From Halictus rubicundus (lineage: Eukaryota > Arthropoda > Insecta > Hymenoptera > Halictidae), in NCBI RefSeq assembly GCF_050948215.1, contig NC_135161.1, positions 6,544,911 to 6,608,910 of the forward strand: 64,000 bases of DNA, written 5' to 3'. Of this stretch, positions 23,466 through 35,401 are shown one piece after another (positions within the stretch are counted from its first letter, which is position 1; every line of letters begins with the position of its first letter). A program made the position numbers and the translations under genes. Under the pieces are notes generated by a model. It was not told the DNA's origin, did not search any database, and saw nothing but the letters and a program-made list of their open reading frames with translations.

Positions 23466-23833
23466 CACTAGCTTTACGGAGCACTAAAGGTGAGTATTTT
23501 ACATTACTTTATAAAAATAGGAAGAGTGTGTCTATCCAAGTTTTTAACCATTTTTTAACAGTAAACCTACCAAGCATTAACAGTATCTGGTAAATATTGC
23601 CTTATAAAAATGGCAATCCTAAACTTATCGTCCGTAATTTTCAATATAATAAATGCTTGGACAAGGAAATTTATTCCACTATTTTCCATAAATGAATTTT
23701 TGGTTTCAATAATTGTAAGATATAAAACCGGTCATTTCGACCGTGGTGGGTTCAGTGTTAAATAATATATACCTAAAGAAATAAATTTCGGATCTTCACA
23801 ATCTCAATTTTGACGGGTCCCGTAAACCTAGCG
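23466..23833. mobile_element. TTAA MITE family C, copy 4, itself interrupted
   Basis: TTAA at 23462-23465 and 23834-23837; ends CACTAGCTTTACGG and inverted CGCTAGGTTTACGG. A related element at 23559-23757 has inserted into it. Confidence 0.75.
23559..23757. mobile_element. TTAA MITE family C variant, nested in copy 4
   Basis: TTAA at 23555-23558 and 23758-23761; ends CAGTAAACCTACC and inverted CACTGAACCCACC. The palindromic GGTCATTTCGACC is close to the right end. Confidence 0.75.
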
Positions 23834-23837
23834 TTAA

Positions 23838-25735
23838 TAACAAAGTCAGCCGCAAAAGTCCATCCCTTAAAAACAAATTTAACAAAAATTTGTTCAAACA
23901 GCTCGAATCTCTCTCGAGACGTTAGAAGTGTTACTACCCAGTAATCCTTTACAAAATAAATAGGTCAAAAATTACCATTGGTCTAAATTGCAAAGAAAAA
24001 GGTACTAATTTTGAACTTTCTTATCAGGGCCTAAAAATCTGCAAATACGCCTTTCCTAGATCTAAGTAACTATGCGTCCGCAGTCTAATGATGATAGTGT
24101 GGTGACGTAGCTAAAAGGTTAATGGCGCATCGTCCTAAAATCCGGGGGAAGTTAATTTGATGGACGAGAGCAGGGGAGAGGGTCGAAGAGGGTGCAAAAG
24201 AGAAGCGTGCGATCGGACGACGGTTATGGGGTATCGCAGAGAATTATAGAGAAAAGATCGTCGGGTTTTAGAGTCGGCGACCCGCCTCGGCCCGCCTCGG
24301 CCCGATTCCTCTCGCTTTCCGTCTGGTCCGACGGAATTAGATGCGAATAGAAAATAGAGTAACGCGCGTGTCACGCGCCGCGCGGTGTTAGGCGGCCTCC
24401 GCTTCTGACCAACGTGTCCGTCCCGTTGCTTAGACGACGACCGTGTAGAAAGTTCGAGAGAAAGCGTGCGCCTGCTACACCGGCGTTGCTCGCACGTAAC
24501 ACGCGCCGACGGAGCCATACATCGGCAATTGTGCTGATCGTAAAACGAGAACGCGAAAATCAGCCAACGAAAGCTCGAGCTGCGACCCTTAGCTGCACTC
24601 TCTGGCGTCGTTGGGCGCCACCCTCTTCAACCCTCTGCTCCAACTTTTCCCTCCGAACTCTCTCCTGTCAAACTTTTAATATGGCTCTAGATTTGTTCAT
24701 TCGTGTGCTCCCGAATTCGTGCCACCCCCGTCGAAATGAAGCAATATCAATTTTTCGGTATGCTCCCCGTTGAGAGCTTCCGATTAACGATTTCAAGTGT
24801 TCTCTTTTATTTCAGAACCTGTTTCCTACGAACCTGCTAACCTATTTGGTTGAGAAATACTACTCGTACTTGTCCTGGCAATTAGCAAATGAATAACACT
24901 GCGCTCGATATCTTTTACAACAATTACCCAGGAAGGAAAATCGAAGATGTAAACATCCGCTTGATTTGTTCTGATCGGGAGCTTAGAAAGCGAGAGGAGT
25001 CTCTTTGGAAAGAGTAGCGCGCGGGCTCCGCGTTTGAAATAGAAGCTATTAAACTTAGGATCCCGGCGCTTTGATGCGTTAGCACCGAGCCTAATGGGGC
25101 TTAGGGTATCTCGCCGTGGCAACGACTCAGAGGATGCAACGGGTGGTGAGTTAATCTCGCCTTAAGAAGAAAACGATTCATAAGAGACGAATGAAGCCCG
25201 GTGACATCACGACAATCCGCGTTCCCTTCTCCCACCTGGCCACGCACACCTCCTACGATCTTTTCGTTGACCGGCTCTCGACTCGCGGCCTTCTACAGCG
25301 AGATCGTGGAAAGGTAGCAATCGGTCTCGACCACTGGCATCGAACCGATATCGCGCTGCATACGAAATGTCCTTATTCCGGCGATCGAAGCTTTCGCTTT
25401 CCTCACCGCTCTCTTTCACACACACACTCTCCCCCCCCCCCTTTCTCTCACTCTCCCTCGATCTATCCATTAGCGAGCAACGCTCGAAATGACTCACTCG
25501 TTTCGCACCCACGCGTTTTCGAACCCTAAAGTAACACCTGGCCTCGTGTGAACGAACCTCGGTTGCCAAACCTTCGACTCTCGGCTCCTCGACACACTAC
25601 GATTCGTTAAACGCTCGCAGAAACCGAGAGCAAACATACAACAACATCTTGGCGGTACAAGGTCAACTACTGTACAAGATTGTTTAATACTCTCACCCTC
25701 TTCCAATCTTTTCGTCGTTTCAAATTCCTCATAAA
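23838..25735. other. spectraplakin intron, no gene seen
   Basis: AT-rich to 24.1 kb, then GC-rich with short overlapping frames. A CACAC and poly-C run lies at 25.42-25.45 kb. A possible family B right end (CCGCAGTC before TA) is at 24085. Confidence 0.5.
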
Positions 25736-25739
25736 CGCG

Positions 25740-27640
25740 TGAATGAAAGCTCCACATCATTTCCGAAAGCCCCACGATTTTTCTGAAAGCTCTACGACCG
25801 CTGAGAAAGCTCTACGACCGCCGCGAAAGCTCTATGATCACTTGCGAAAACTCTACGACCGCTGAGAAAACTCCACGACTGCTGCGAAAGCTGTACGACC
25901 TATATGGAAGCTCGACAATTTTTTTACACGTTCTACAATATTTGAGAAAGACCCACGATTTTACTGAAAGCTCTACGAACGCTGAGAAAGCTCTGCGACC
26001 GCTGCGGGAGCTCTATGAACGCTGAGAAAGCTCCACGACTGCTGCAAAAGCTGTACGACCTGTATAAAAGCTCGACAATTTTTTACACGTTCTACAATCT
26101 TTGCGGAAACCCCACGATTTTTCTGAAAGCTCTACGAACACTAAGAAAGCTATGAGACCGCCGCGGGAGCTCTATGACCGCTGAGAAAGCTCTAACGACC
26201 GCTGCGAAAGCTCTATAATCTTTGCGGAAGCCCCAAGATATTTCTGAAAAGCTTTACAACCGTTACGAAAGCTCTACAATATTTTAACACGTTCTATAAT
26301 CTTTGAGGAAGCCCCAAGATATTTCTGAAAAGCTTTACAACCGTTACGAAAGCTCTACAATTTTTTAACACGTTCTACAATCTTTGAGAAAGACCCACGA
26401 TTTTTTTGAAAGCTCTACGAGCGCTAAGAAAGCTCTGCGACCGCTTCGAGAACTTTATGACTGATGCGAAAGCTCTACATTCTTTCACAAGCTCTACAAT
26501 CTTTGAGAAAGCGCCACGATTTTTCTAAAAGCTTTACAAACCGCTGCGAATGCTCTAGAATTTTTCTAAACCCTCTGCGACCGCTGCGGAAGCTTTACCA
26601 TTTTTTTCCACGCACTGAAATTTCTTAGGTAGCGCCACGATTTTTCTGAAAGCTCTACGACCGATTCGAAAGTTCTACGACCGCTGAGAAAACTCTGCAA
26701 CTTCTGCGAAAGCTCGACAATTTTTTTACACGCTATACAATCTTTGGGGAAGCCCTCGATCTTTGTGAAAGCTCTACGAGAAATACGAAAGTTCTACGAC
26801 CGCCGAGAAAGCTCTAAAATTTTTCCAAATTCTCTGCGACCGCTGCGAAAGCTGTTCCATATTTTACACGCTCTAGAATCTTGGAGGAAGCCGTACGATT
26901 TTTCTGAAAGCCCTACGACCGCTGCGAAAGCCCTACAATTTTTGTACACGCTCTACAATCTTTGGAGAAATCCCTCGATCTTTGTGAAAGCTCTACGAGA
27001 AATACGAAAGTTCTACGGCCGCCGAGAAAGCTCTACGACCGCTGCGAAAGCTCTAAAATTTTTCCAAATTCTCTGCGACCGCTGCGAAAGCTGTTCAATA
27101 TTTTACACGCTCTAGAATCTTTGAGGAAACCGTACGATTTTTCTGAAAGCTCTACGACCGCTGCGAAAGCCTTACAATTTTCCTACAGGCTTTACCATCT
27201 TTGAGGAAGCTCGACAATTTTTCTGCAACCTGTATGGCCTTCGAGGAGACCCTGCGATCTTATTCCAGACCTCACAACTATTTTGCAATACTAACAAGCT
27301 CCACGGAAGCTGTGTGATTTTTCTGCAAGCTCGAGAACCATTGAGAAAGTACTACGATTTTTCAACAGGATCCAGAATCTTGCTAGAAGCGCTGAGACTT
27401 TTCTGCAGGTTCCAGAACCTTTCTCCAGACTCTGCGACCTCCGCGAAAGTTCTACAGAAAGCTCTGTGAAAGCACGACAATTTTTTTACACACTCTACTA
27501 CTTTCAGGAAGCCGTACAACTTTTTTACAGGTGACCTCTGTGAAAGCCCCACAATTGTTCTAAAAGCTCTACAATCTTTGCGAAAGTCTTCCTTTTCCGA
27601 GGATTTGACAAGTCTTTGGTAAGCTCTGCAATTTTTCTAT
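25740..27640. repeat. 20-bp minisatellite array (GAAAGCTCTACGACCGCTGC type)
   Basis: Units GAAAGCTCTACGACCGCTGC and GAAAGCTCTACAATTTTTCT alternate irregularly, with longer variants containing CACGTTCTACAATCTTTGAG. The CTCTACAATTTTTCT core is the reverse complement of the 7.0-9.35 kb unit. Confidence 0.93.
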
Positions 27641-28536
27641 TCGTAATCAATTGACGCCACTGACAACGCTGCAATGATACACACAGTATTTTTCTTTCTG
27701 AACATGATAGGACGTAGACACACTGGTCCCCCGGCTACTCTCCTCTGAATTTCCCAACTTCCTGAGCAACGCACAGCAGTTTATACGACCGACACGAGGG
27801 AATGGTGATGGCCCAATTGCGAGGTGCGGCGGAGGAGTAGGATCGTCATAGTCCTCCGGCTGGAGTAAGCGTTACGAGACCGTCAAGATAGGTGGGGTTT
27901 CCGTTGGAGGATCGGTGGCGAACGCTTGTGAAAACGCGAAACGAGGGATGTGCGTGGGGTCGAGGAGAACGAGGAGGCGAGGGAGAAGAAGAAGAAGAAG
28001 AAGAAGTCGCCGCTCGTTATAGCGTGTTCGGCCGCGTGCTGCTCAAGGTTGACCGAACTATACGCGCCGGAGAGAGTCTTCTCGGCTTCCAAGAGCTCTC
28101 CAGAGTCCTCCGAGAGAGGCCGGGTACATGCCGGGTACATGGACCCGTTATACTGCTGCGCCTCGCCTCGACGTTGCCGCAAGAATGCCGCCGAGCCGGC
28201 CCCACTACGCCCGTCCAACTTATACCGATCCGATCCGATCCAATCCGAGTTCCGAGATCCCCCGATCCCTCGATCCCTCGTGCACGCGCTTCCTCCTTCC
28301 CTGTTACGTAGTCGATCGTCACCTAGAAATCTTCCTCCCCTCGATCCTCGACTTTTCAACCCTCGCGCACTACCAAGAAGGGCGCAATTGCACCCTAACC
28401 CAACTCAGATCTTTCCTTTCAATTACTGGAGTTTAATTAGTGCAGATATAAAAGAGAGTAACAATTTTCACAGGAGCGCCTGGGTTGAACGAACCCTCAT
28501 GTGAGAAAGAAAAGTGTGCTTGCAGTGTTATCGCTA
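27641..28536. other. GC-rich intronic block with (GAA)n
   Basis: (GAA)8 at about 27985-28009. A minus frame starting MYPACTRPLSEDSGELLEAE (about 28130) looks protein-like in codon use but has no phase-compatible donor, so it is not annotated as an exon. Confidence 0.4.
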
Positions 28537-28923
28537 GGCTGCGGATTTGATGCATTCGTGACATAAGTGACCTGCAATTCTTTAAGAATAGTAAGATTAA
28601 CAAATAGGTTTACTGAGCTCTAAAAGTGACCAGTTTTGGATATTTTATAAAAATATCGAGAATATATTCAGCCAGATTTTTTTAGCAGCTTTTACCATAA
28701 TGTATGTTCCAAGGAATAAATGTGTTAAATAAATTTCCTATAAATGCATTTTTATCATCACAATAATTGTCAATGAAAGAATGTAGAACCCGTGATTTTC
28801 GCAGGTCCAGTGAATCTAGTGTTAACAAAATTGAAGAGTGTCGATACGAATACAGGAAACATAGGTGACTCCTGTGTATCTTGCAATGAACAAAAGTTTT
28901 ATTTTGCATGAAGATCCGCAGCC
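28537..28923. mobile_element. TA MITE family B, copy 2
   Basis: Ends GGCTGCGGATTTGATGCA and inverted GGCTGCGGATCTTCATGCA with TA on both sides. The bases outside the TA (TCGC / GCGA) are also inverted, so the TIR may be slightly longer. It contains the family C element at 28601-28821. Confidence 0.75.
28601..28821. mobile_element. TTAA MITE family C, copy 5, nested in a family B element
   Basis: TTAA at 28597-28600 and 28822-28825; ends CAAATAGGTTTACTG and inverted CACTAGATTCACTGG. It is inside the element at 28537-28923. Confidence 0.72.
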
Positions 28924-28925
28924 TA

Positions 28926-29879
28926 GCGATCTTAATTGTCGCTTTGCGGCCACTGTATAGTGCATTCTAGTGGGTCATTTGCCTCCGTGGTAATAGACTG
29001 TTGTCTGAACAATTGTTGAAAGAGAAGAGAAGTTACATCCCAGATCGCCTATTCGGCCAATAAGAAAAATGCGAACGTGGCCTCCCTCGTTGCAGGAAGT
29101 ACCGATTGGGACTTTGAAAGGTAATATCGCAGCCGTGCCAATTTCAGTGCTCGCAACCATAAGCACGGATATCGTATAACTGACAGCGTGGAATATCGTG
29201 TTGCTGTCGTCGGAATTTCCTAGAAGACAGGAAATCATCCCGAGACTTTTCCGTGTTCGGCCGACCTTCGACGCGTGTCAGAAGCGTTCCGGTTGGCTCC
29301 TCTTTAGGTGTAGCCAATGCTATAGTAACTCTAGAGGGCGGAATATATCGATTACGGATCGCGACCTTTAGCAGCGAAAGAGCGCGAGAGAGCATCCAGC
29401 CGCGTCCTCGCTCAGCCTCGAACTTGATACAGCGAGAGCGGAGAGATCGTCTCGAAAGAACGGACTCTCTCGGTCCGCCTCCGATTCACGAGGATGCCTT
29501 GTCCTTGAGGATGGCCTCCGCGGATGGAATTCGCGAGAGGGCCCCGTAAATCCCCGGACGACCTTTCCCGCGGCGCTAGCCAGCGAGCCGAGCAGATCCG
29601 CTCGCAGTTTTCGGCGATAGACCGAAATCCGGAATTCGAGGTTACTCGACTTTTTAATTCCAATACAATTTTAACCAGGGACCAAAAATAACAGTTATTC
29701 TAAAATTTTCTACGATAAAAATCATCGATAAAAAGTTGAATATTATTGAAATTTAAGATAATCTACACAAAATATAAAGAAAAAAATTCGGAGAACGAAA
29801 AAATATCGATTTTTATATTTTTTGGTTACAGATAACAGTTATTAGTGTCCAAAAAATTAGATCCTCCTCGATAACTGTT
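28926..29879. other. spectraplakin intron, no gene seen
   Basis: Unique sequence, GC-rich at 29.25-29.64 kb, then AT-rich up to the 39-bp array. Confidence 0.5.
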
Positions 29880-31530
29880 ATCGATGATGAAGAACTGTTT
29901 CGATTCCTCAAAGCAGTTATGGATGAGAGAAGCTCATTTCGATCACTCATAACATTTCTCAATGAGAGAAGGTCATTTCGATCGCTCATAACAGTTATCA
30001 ACGAGAGAAGTTCATTTCGATCGCTCATAACATTTATCAATGAGAGAAGTTCATTTCGATCGCTCATAACAGTTATCAATGAGAGAAGTTCATTTCGATC
30101 ACTCATAACAGTTATCAACGAAATAAGTTCATTTCGATCACTCATAACAGTTATCAACGAAATAAGTTCATTTCGATCACTCATAACATTTATCAATGAG
30201 AGAAGTACATATCGATCGCTCATAACAGTTATCAACGAGAGAAGTTCATTTCGATCACTCATAACAGTTATCAATGAGTGAAGTACATATCGATCGGTCA
30301 TAACAGTTATCAATGAGAGAAGTTCATTCCCATCACTCATAACACTTATCAATGAGAGAAGTTCATTTCGATCGCTCACAACAGTTATCAATGAGAGAAG
30401 TACATATCGATCGCTTATAACAGTTATCAATGAAAGAAGTTCATTTCGATCGCTCATAACAGTTATCAACGAAAGAAGTTCATTTCGATCACTCATAACA
30501 GTTATCAACGAAATAAGTTCATTTCGATCACTCATAACAGTTATCAACGAAATAAGTTCATTTCGATCACTCATAACATTTATCAATGAGAGAAGTACAT
30601 ATCGATCGCTCATAACAGTTATCAACGAGAGAAGTTCATTTCGATCACTCATAACAGTTATCAATGAGTGAAGTACATATCGATCGCTCATAACAGTTAT
30701 CAATGAAAGAAGTTCATTTCGATCGCTCATAACAGTTATCAACGAGAGAAGTACATATCGATCGCTCATAACAGTTATCAATGAAAGAAGTTCATTTCGA
30801 TCGCTCATAACAGTTATCAACGAGAGAAGTACATATCGATCGCTCATAACAGTTATCAATGAAAGAAGTTCATTTCGATCGGTCATAACAGTTATCAATG
30901 AGAGAAGTTCATTCCCATCACTCATAACACTTATCAATGAGAGACGTTCATTTCGATCACTCATAACAGTTATCAATGAAAGAAGTTCATTTCAATCGCT
31001 CACAACAGTTATCAATGAGAGAAGTACATATCGATCGCTCATAACAGTTATCAATGAAAGAAGTTCATTTCGATCGGTCATAACAGTTATCAATGAGAGA
31101 AGTTCATTCCCATCACTCATAACACTTATCAATGAGAGACGTTCATTTCGATCACTCATAACAGTTATCAATGAAAGAAGTTCATTTCGATCGGTCACAA
31201 CAGTTATCAATGAGAGAAGTACATATCGATCGCTCATAACAGTTATCAATGAAAGAAGTTCATTTCGATCGGTCATAACAGTTATCAATGAGAGAAGTTC
31301 ATTCCCATCACTCATAACACTTATCAATGAGAGACGTTCATTTCGATCACTCATAACAGTTATCAACGAAATAAGTTCATTTCGATCACTCATAACATTT
31401 ATCAATGAGAGAAGTACATATCGATCGCTCATAACACTTATCAATGAGAGAAGTTCATTTCGATCACTCATAACAGTTATCAATGAGAGAAATTCATTTC
31501 GATCGCTTACAACAGTCATCGATGATCGAA
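29880..31530. repeat. 39-bp minisatellite, about 42 copies
   Basis: The unit, like CGATCGCTCATAACAGTTAT plus CAATGAGAGAAGTTCATTT, contains an imperfect palindrome (CTCATAACAGTTATCAATGAG-like). 39 bp is 13 codons, so stop-free frames of 387 and 175 codons (minus) and 120 (plus) arise. Subtypes (TACATAT, TTCATTCCC, AAATAAG) recur in blocks, showing segmental duplication within the array. Confidence 0.95.
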
Positions 31531-31589
31531 TTTCTTTTCACTTGTTCATAATAATTATTGATGAGAAAATTCATTTCAGTTGATTATTT

Positions 31590-31712
31590 AATTACTGAGT
31601 TGTATTGCTTTTAGCTTAATAAAATAATAAACAGAAGAAAGAAATTTTCATTTCGCTCCTGTGTCTTGCAATCGATGCAAATATTTCTTATTTTGCATAA
31701 AGATCCGCAGTC
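31590..31712. mobile_element. TA MITE family B, right-half copy
   Basis: The sequence from TTTTAGCTTAATAAAATAAT to GATCCGCAGTC (before TA) matches the right half of the copy at 16.6 kb. It abuts the end of the 39-bp array; the left half is absent. Confidence 0.6.
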
Positions 31713-31776
31713 TAGTTATAACAGTTATAGTCCCCGATTTTAATTGTTATCCACGGTTCCTCTCAGTCAGAATTAA

Positions 31777-32202
31777 CCCCTTGCCCTACAATATCGAGTC
31801 GTGATAAAGATTCTGAACAGAGTCTAATAAATATGTATGTTATTAATAGACTGCGGATCTTTATGCATTAAGCTTACAAAAATTTTCAAAAAATGCTAGA
31901 ATCTAAAATTTGATAGAATTCAGTACGATTTTTATTTCTTTCGGATCAACAATGGCTGTTCCCACTAAAAATAGGATTTTATTTTATTTCACTTTCTGCG
32001 AAAACTGGTCTATAAAAATTAAAAATTGCATAAACATCCGCAGCCTAGTTATTGATTTCCTTTAAACCGAAATAAAATTCTATTCTCGCGTTGTTAATGT
32101 ACACCTACTGAAGAACGTATAGACATACAATAGCTATAAATATTCTCCTTCTTTTTTTAGAAAATTACAAATTATTAGTCAAACAAATCGTAGTGCAAGG
32201 GG
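31777..32202. mobile_element. TTAA MITE family D, copy 2, split by a family B element
   Basis: TTAA at 31773-31776 and 32203-32206; ends CCCCTTGCCCTACAATAT and inverted CCCCTTGCACTACGATTTG. The nested element occupies 31849-32045. Confidence 0.82.
31849..32045. mobile_element. TA MITE family B, copy 3, nested in a family D element
   Basis: GACTGCGGATCTTTATGCA and inverted GGCTGCGGATGTTTATGCA with TA at 31847-31848 and 32046-32047. It is 197 bp and splits the CCCCTTGC element at 31777-32202. Confidence 0.82.
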
Positions 32203-32206
32203 TTAA

Positions 32207-32929
32207 GACCTTTAAGGGCCCCGTGGGACTTGAAAGAGGCCCCCTTATCGCTTCAACGCGTGGGGACCTGCGCGCAGGCATTTCTCATAATTTCGATTTT
32301 TCGAGAATTATCTTTCCATACGTTATGCGAGATAACTCTTGCCCAACTCCGGCGACGACCGGTCGTCGTTTCGCTCTAGCGTCGTTCGCGACGCAGCTCA
32401 AACTGGTTTTCGAGGCTGCCAGCAGACTCGTGAATTAAGGAAAACATTTGTCCGATTCTTTTGTTTTTTTTTCCCTCTCCAGTTGACCAATTAACCCTCT
32501 TGTTCCGTTTAATTCGTGTCTGACACGCGGAACGTCTCGACACGACAGAGTCTGCTGAACTGTAAGTTTCTCTTTGAATTTGAAATGGAATTCTAGTTGT
32601 TGCGCAATTTTAGAAGGCACGCATTTCGAAAGCCCCAGGCGGGGCAGCGAGGACAGTAACGATACGCAAGGCCACGAAATCCCGAGATCTTTGACGAAAT
32701 CACGATTCTCTTTCGGATCGATGTGCACCGGAGAATCGTCGAACTGTTTGTTGCGCCGTGACTCTTCAAGCTCACTTGCACTTTCGCGGGTCTGTTAACG
32801 CGACAACCAAATACGGCTTTCGGCTTGAACGGAGGTCGCGGATACTAACCAAGGTGGGGACACACGGTATACTAACCGAGCGGGCAGAAGGAGAGCGAGA
32901 TTGGGCCGAGGCTGCGAACGGGAAGCTGG
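32207..32929. other. spectraplakin intron, no gene seen
   Basis: Unique sequence with short frames only; the 151-bp array follows. Confidence 0.5.
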
Positions 32930-33690
32930 GAACAGTGTCAGAAACTGAAATACCTGGCGAAAATTCGAAAAGCCTACAGTGACTCCAACTATAGTATTCG
33001 TACGCTCTTAAAAATCGCATAACTTTGTCAATATTGGACTATACTACTTGAATTTTTTTGAGAAATTAGAACAATTGCTGGAAACAGTGTCAGAAACCGA
33101 GATACCTGGCGAAAATTCGAAAAGCTTACTGTGACTCCAACTAGTATTCGTACGCTCCTAAAAATGGCATAACTTTGTCAATATTGGAGTATACTACTTG
33201 AATGATTTTGAGAAGTTAGAACAATTGCTGGAAACAGTGTCAGAAACCGAGATACCTAACGAAAATTCGAAAAGCCTACAGTGACTCTAACTATAGTATT
33301 CGTACGCTCTTAAAAATGGCATAACTTTGTCAATATTGGAGTATACTACTTGAATGATTTTGAGAAGTTAGAACAATTGTTGGGGACAGTGTCAGAAACC
33401 GAGATACCTGGCGAAAATTCGAAAAGCTTACAGTGACACCAACTAGTATTCGTACGCACCTAAAAATAGCATAACTTTGTCAACATTGGACTATACTACT
33501 TGAATTTTTTTGAGAAATTAGAACAATTGCTGGAAACAGTGTCAGAAACCGAGATACCTGGCGAAAATTCGAAAAGCCTACAGTGACTCCAACTAGTATT
33601 CGTACACTCTTAAAAATCGCATAACTTTGTCAATATTGGACTATAATACTTGATTTTTTTTTAGAAAATAGAACAATTGGATCACTACAT
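32930..33690. repeat. about 151-bp tandem array, five copies
   Basis: GTGTCAGAAAC(C/T)GA recurs at about 32935, 33087, 33237, 33389 and 33539, with AACTAGTATTCGTACGC and CATAACTTTGTCAATATTGG in each. Confidence 0.92.
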
Positions 33691-33734
33691 AACGTGAGAT
33701 AAATGTTTGATTAAAATTGCAATTGGTCGCACAT

Positions 33735-33762
33735 TGTCGACATATATAGAGAAAACACTGTA
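33735..33762. mobile_element. solitary family A terminal sequence
   Basis: GACATATATAGAGAAAACACTG followed by TA matches one end of family A; no partner end is seen nearby. Confidence 0.4.
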
Positions 33763-33880
33763 AATCTCAATCATCGGTTGTTCTTATGTTAAAGCATTCT
33801 ATGCGTAAATTGCATCAGTTTCAAATGAAAAATATGGGAAGGAAATATTTCGGAAAAAATGTCCGGTTTTCGAGAGTTAA

Positions 33881-34294
33881 CACTAAACCTAACGAGCCTT
33901 AAAAGCAACTAATACATGTTGTCTTATAAAAATGGCGAGATTGAATTTATTTGGATTTTAATATATGCTCTATTATACGGATCTTCATGCAAAATAAAAA
34001 TTCTTTACCAAACCGAATTGCAACAAACCGAAGTGTTTATTCTTTTCTCTTATTATGTTCAGCATATTGAAAATAGTATAACAGTACGTTTAAATTTTTC
34101 TAATATTTTTGCTACTCAAAATTACACCCACTAATTTTTGTAATAAATGCAGAAAATCCGCAGTCTAATTACAATATATCCTCTCCCAAATCTATTAATT
34201 AATCATATCCCACGAAAGCACCTTTACAATTTGAGTAATTGTAAAATAAAAAATCTGTAACCGATGATTTCGACGGGCAGTCGTAGGTTCAGCG
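33881..34294. mobile_element. TTAA MITE family C, copy 6, containing a family B element
   Basis: TTAA at 33877-33880 and 34295-34298; ends CACTAAACCTAACG and inverted CGCTGAACCTACG. A truncated GACTGCGG-type element (33978-34165) lies inside. Confidence 0.7.
33978..34165. mobile_element. TA MITE family B, truncated copy 4
   Basis: The left end is shortened to CGGATCTTCATGCA after TA. The right end is intact (inverted GACTGCGGATTTTCTGCA) before TA at 34166. It is nested in the family C element at 33881-34294. Confidence 0.65.
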
Positions 34295-34298
34295 TTAA

Positions 34299-34717
34299 AA
34301 TAGTTCCGAGTGCACAGTGCGAACAGATAAGAAAATTAATATAAATGTGCAAACAAGAACGAGAGGAAAAGCATTGGATCCCACGCGTATCTGTTGACCC
34401 GATATCTCAGAAAAAACAAGGTGTGTCGTTTGTTGGTCGTTCACGGGACGGCGAACAAACTTTCCAGCGCGAAAACAGCCTCGAATCCGACTGAAATCGG
34501 TGATTCATGCGGCGAACGATAAGTATATCGCGGGCCGCGATTAATCTGCATTCCGGTCGGAGCAGGAGGGGACCTTGGTCGAGTCGCAATCAATCGGCCC
34601 CGGGTAGCCGGAATTTGGCAAGAGGACAAACACCGTTCCACTTTCGGAGACGGTTTTCCAAATTTCGTCGGATCCGCGGAACCCTTTCGTTCGGCTTCGT
34701 TGGCTCGAAACGACGCA
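34299..34717. other. spectraplakin intron, no gene seen
   Basis: Unique GC-moderate sequence between a family C MITE and the long-TIR element. Confidence 0.5.
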
Positions 34718-35222
34718 CAGTGGGCAATTTGGACAAGATCGGATTCAAAATCAAGGAACTTTCGATAGGAATGAGGTAGAGCGATGAAATTTTTTTTAAA
34801 TTAAAGCTGAAACTTTGTAGAATATGGGAAAAATAGGTCGATTATTACCATCCAATCATTTCAACGAAAAAATGACTTCATTAGTTTTTGTCACAAAAAT
34901 CTATTTTTTGCAAAATCCTGAGGTCGTAGACAAATTTTGAGACCAGGATTGAAATCAGCGTGAAAAATCTATGGGAAATGATGTATAGCATGTTATAAAA
35001 AAATTTTTTCCGCGCGTGGTATTGGAAAAACTAACATTTTCTTGAATTTGTGCGCGTTTAACGAATTTTCTCGAGGTTAAAAAACGTTCGTACCACAATC
35101 TCTCTATTTTTCCCATATTCTACAAAGTTGCAGCTATCATTTAAAAAAAATTTCATCGCTCCACCTCATTCCTATCGAAAGTTCCTTGATTTTGAATCCG
35201 ACTTTGTCCAAATTGCCCACTG
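34718..35222. mobile_element. short element with TIRs of about 120 bp (CAGTGGGCAATTTGG)
   Basis: The left end, starting CAGTGGGCAATTTGGACAA, is repeated inverted at the right end as TTGTCCAAATTGCCCACTG. The inverted identity runs about 120 bp inward, including TCAAAATCAAGGAACTTTCG and GTAGAATATGGGAAAAATAG. About 250 bp of unique AT-rich sequence separates the arms. No transposase or clear target duplication is seen. The superfamily is undetermined; the hAT fossil 180 bp to the right may be unrelated. Confidence 0.65.
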
Positions 35223-35401
35223 TTCAGAATCGTAAAGTAGGTGGGCAAAATTCGTAATAATTATTGATGAGAACATTCATTTCAGTTGCTTATTTAATTA
35301 CTGAGTTGTCTACTCTTTTTCGGAAGGAGCAAGCCTGTGAAATTCGTTGAGAAGGTTTCGTACAACAAGACGAACCAACAGACCATAAGAACAACACAAA
35401 A

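Noticed and set aside
25740..27640. Regular short repeats resembling a CRISPR array
   Set aside because: Units are head-to-tail without unique spacers, and the genome is eukaryotic.
27883..28359. Minus-strand frame with MYPACTRPLSEDSGELLEAE as another spectraplakin first exon
   Set aside because: The codon use looks real, but no donor in the needed phase follows; the frame runs into a (TTC)n tract.
29813..30976. 387-codon minus-strand frame of 13-residue repeats (SLITVMSDRNELL)
   Set aside because: It is a product of the 39-bp array. It has no start context, no non-repeat domain and no splice sites joining it to anything.
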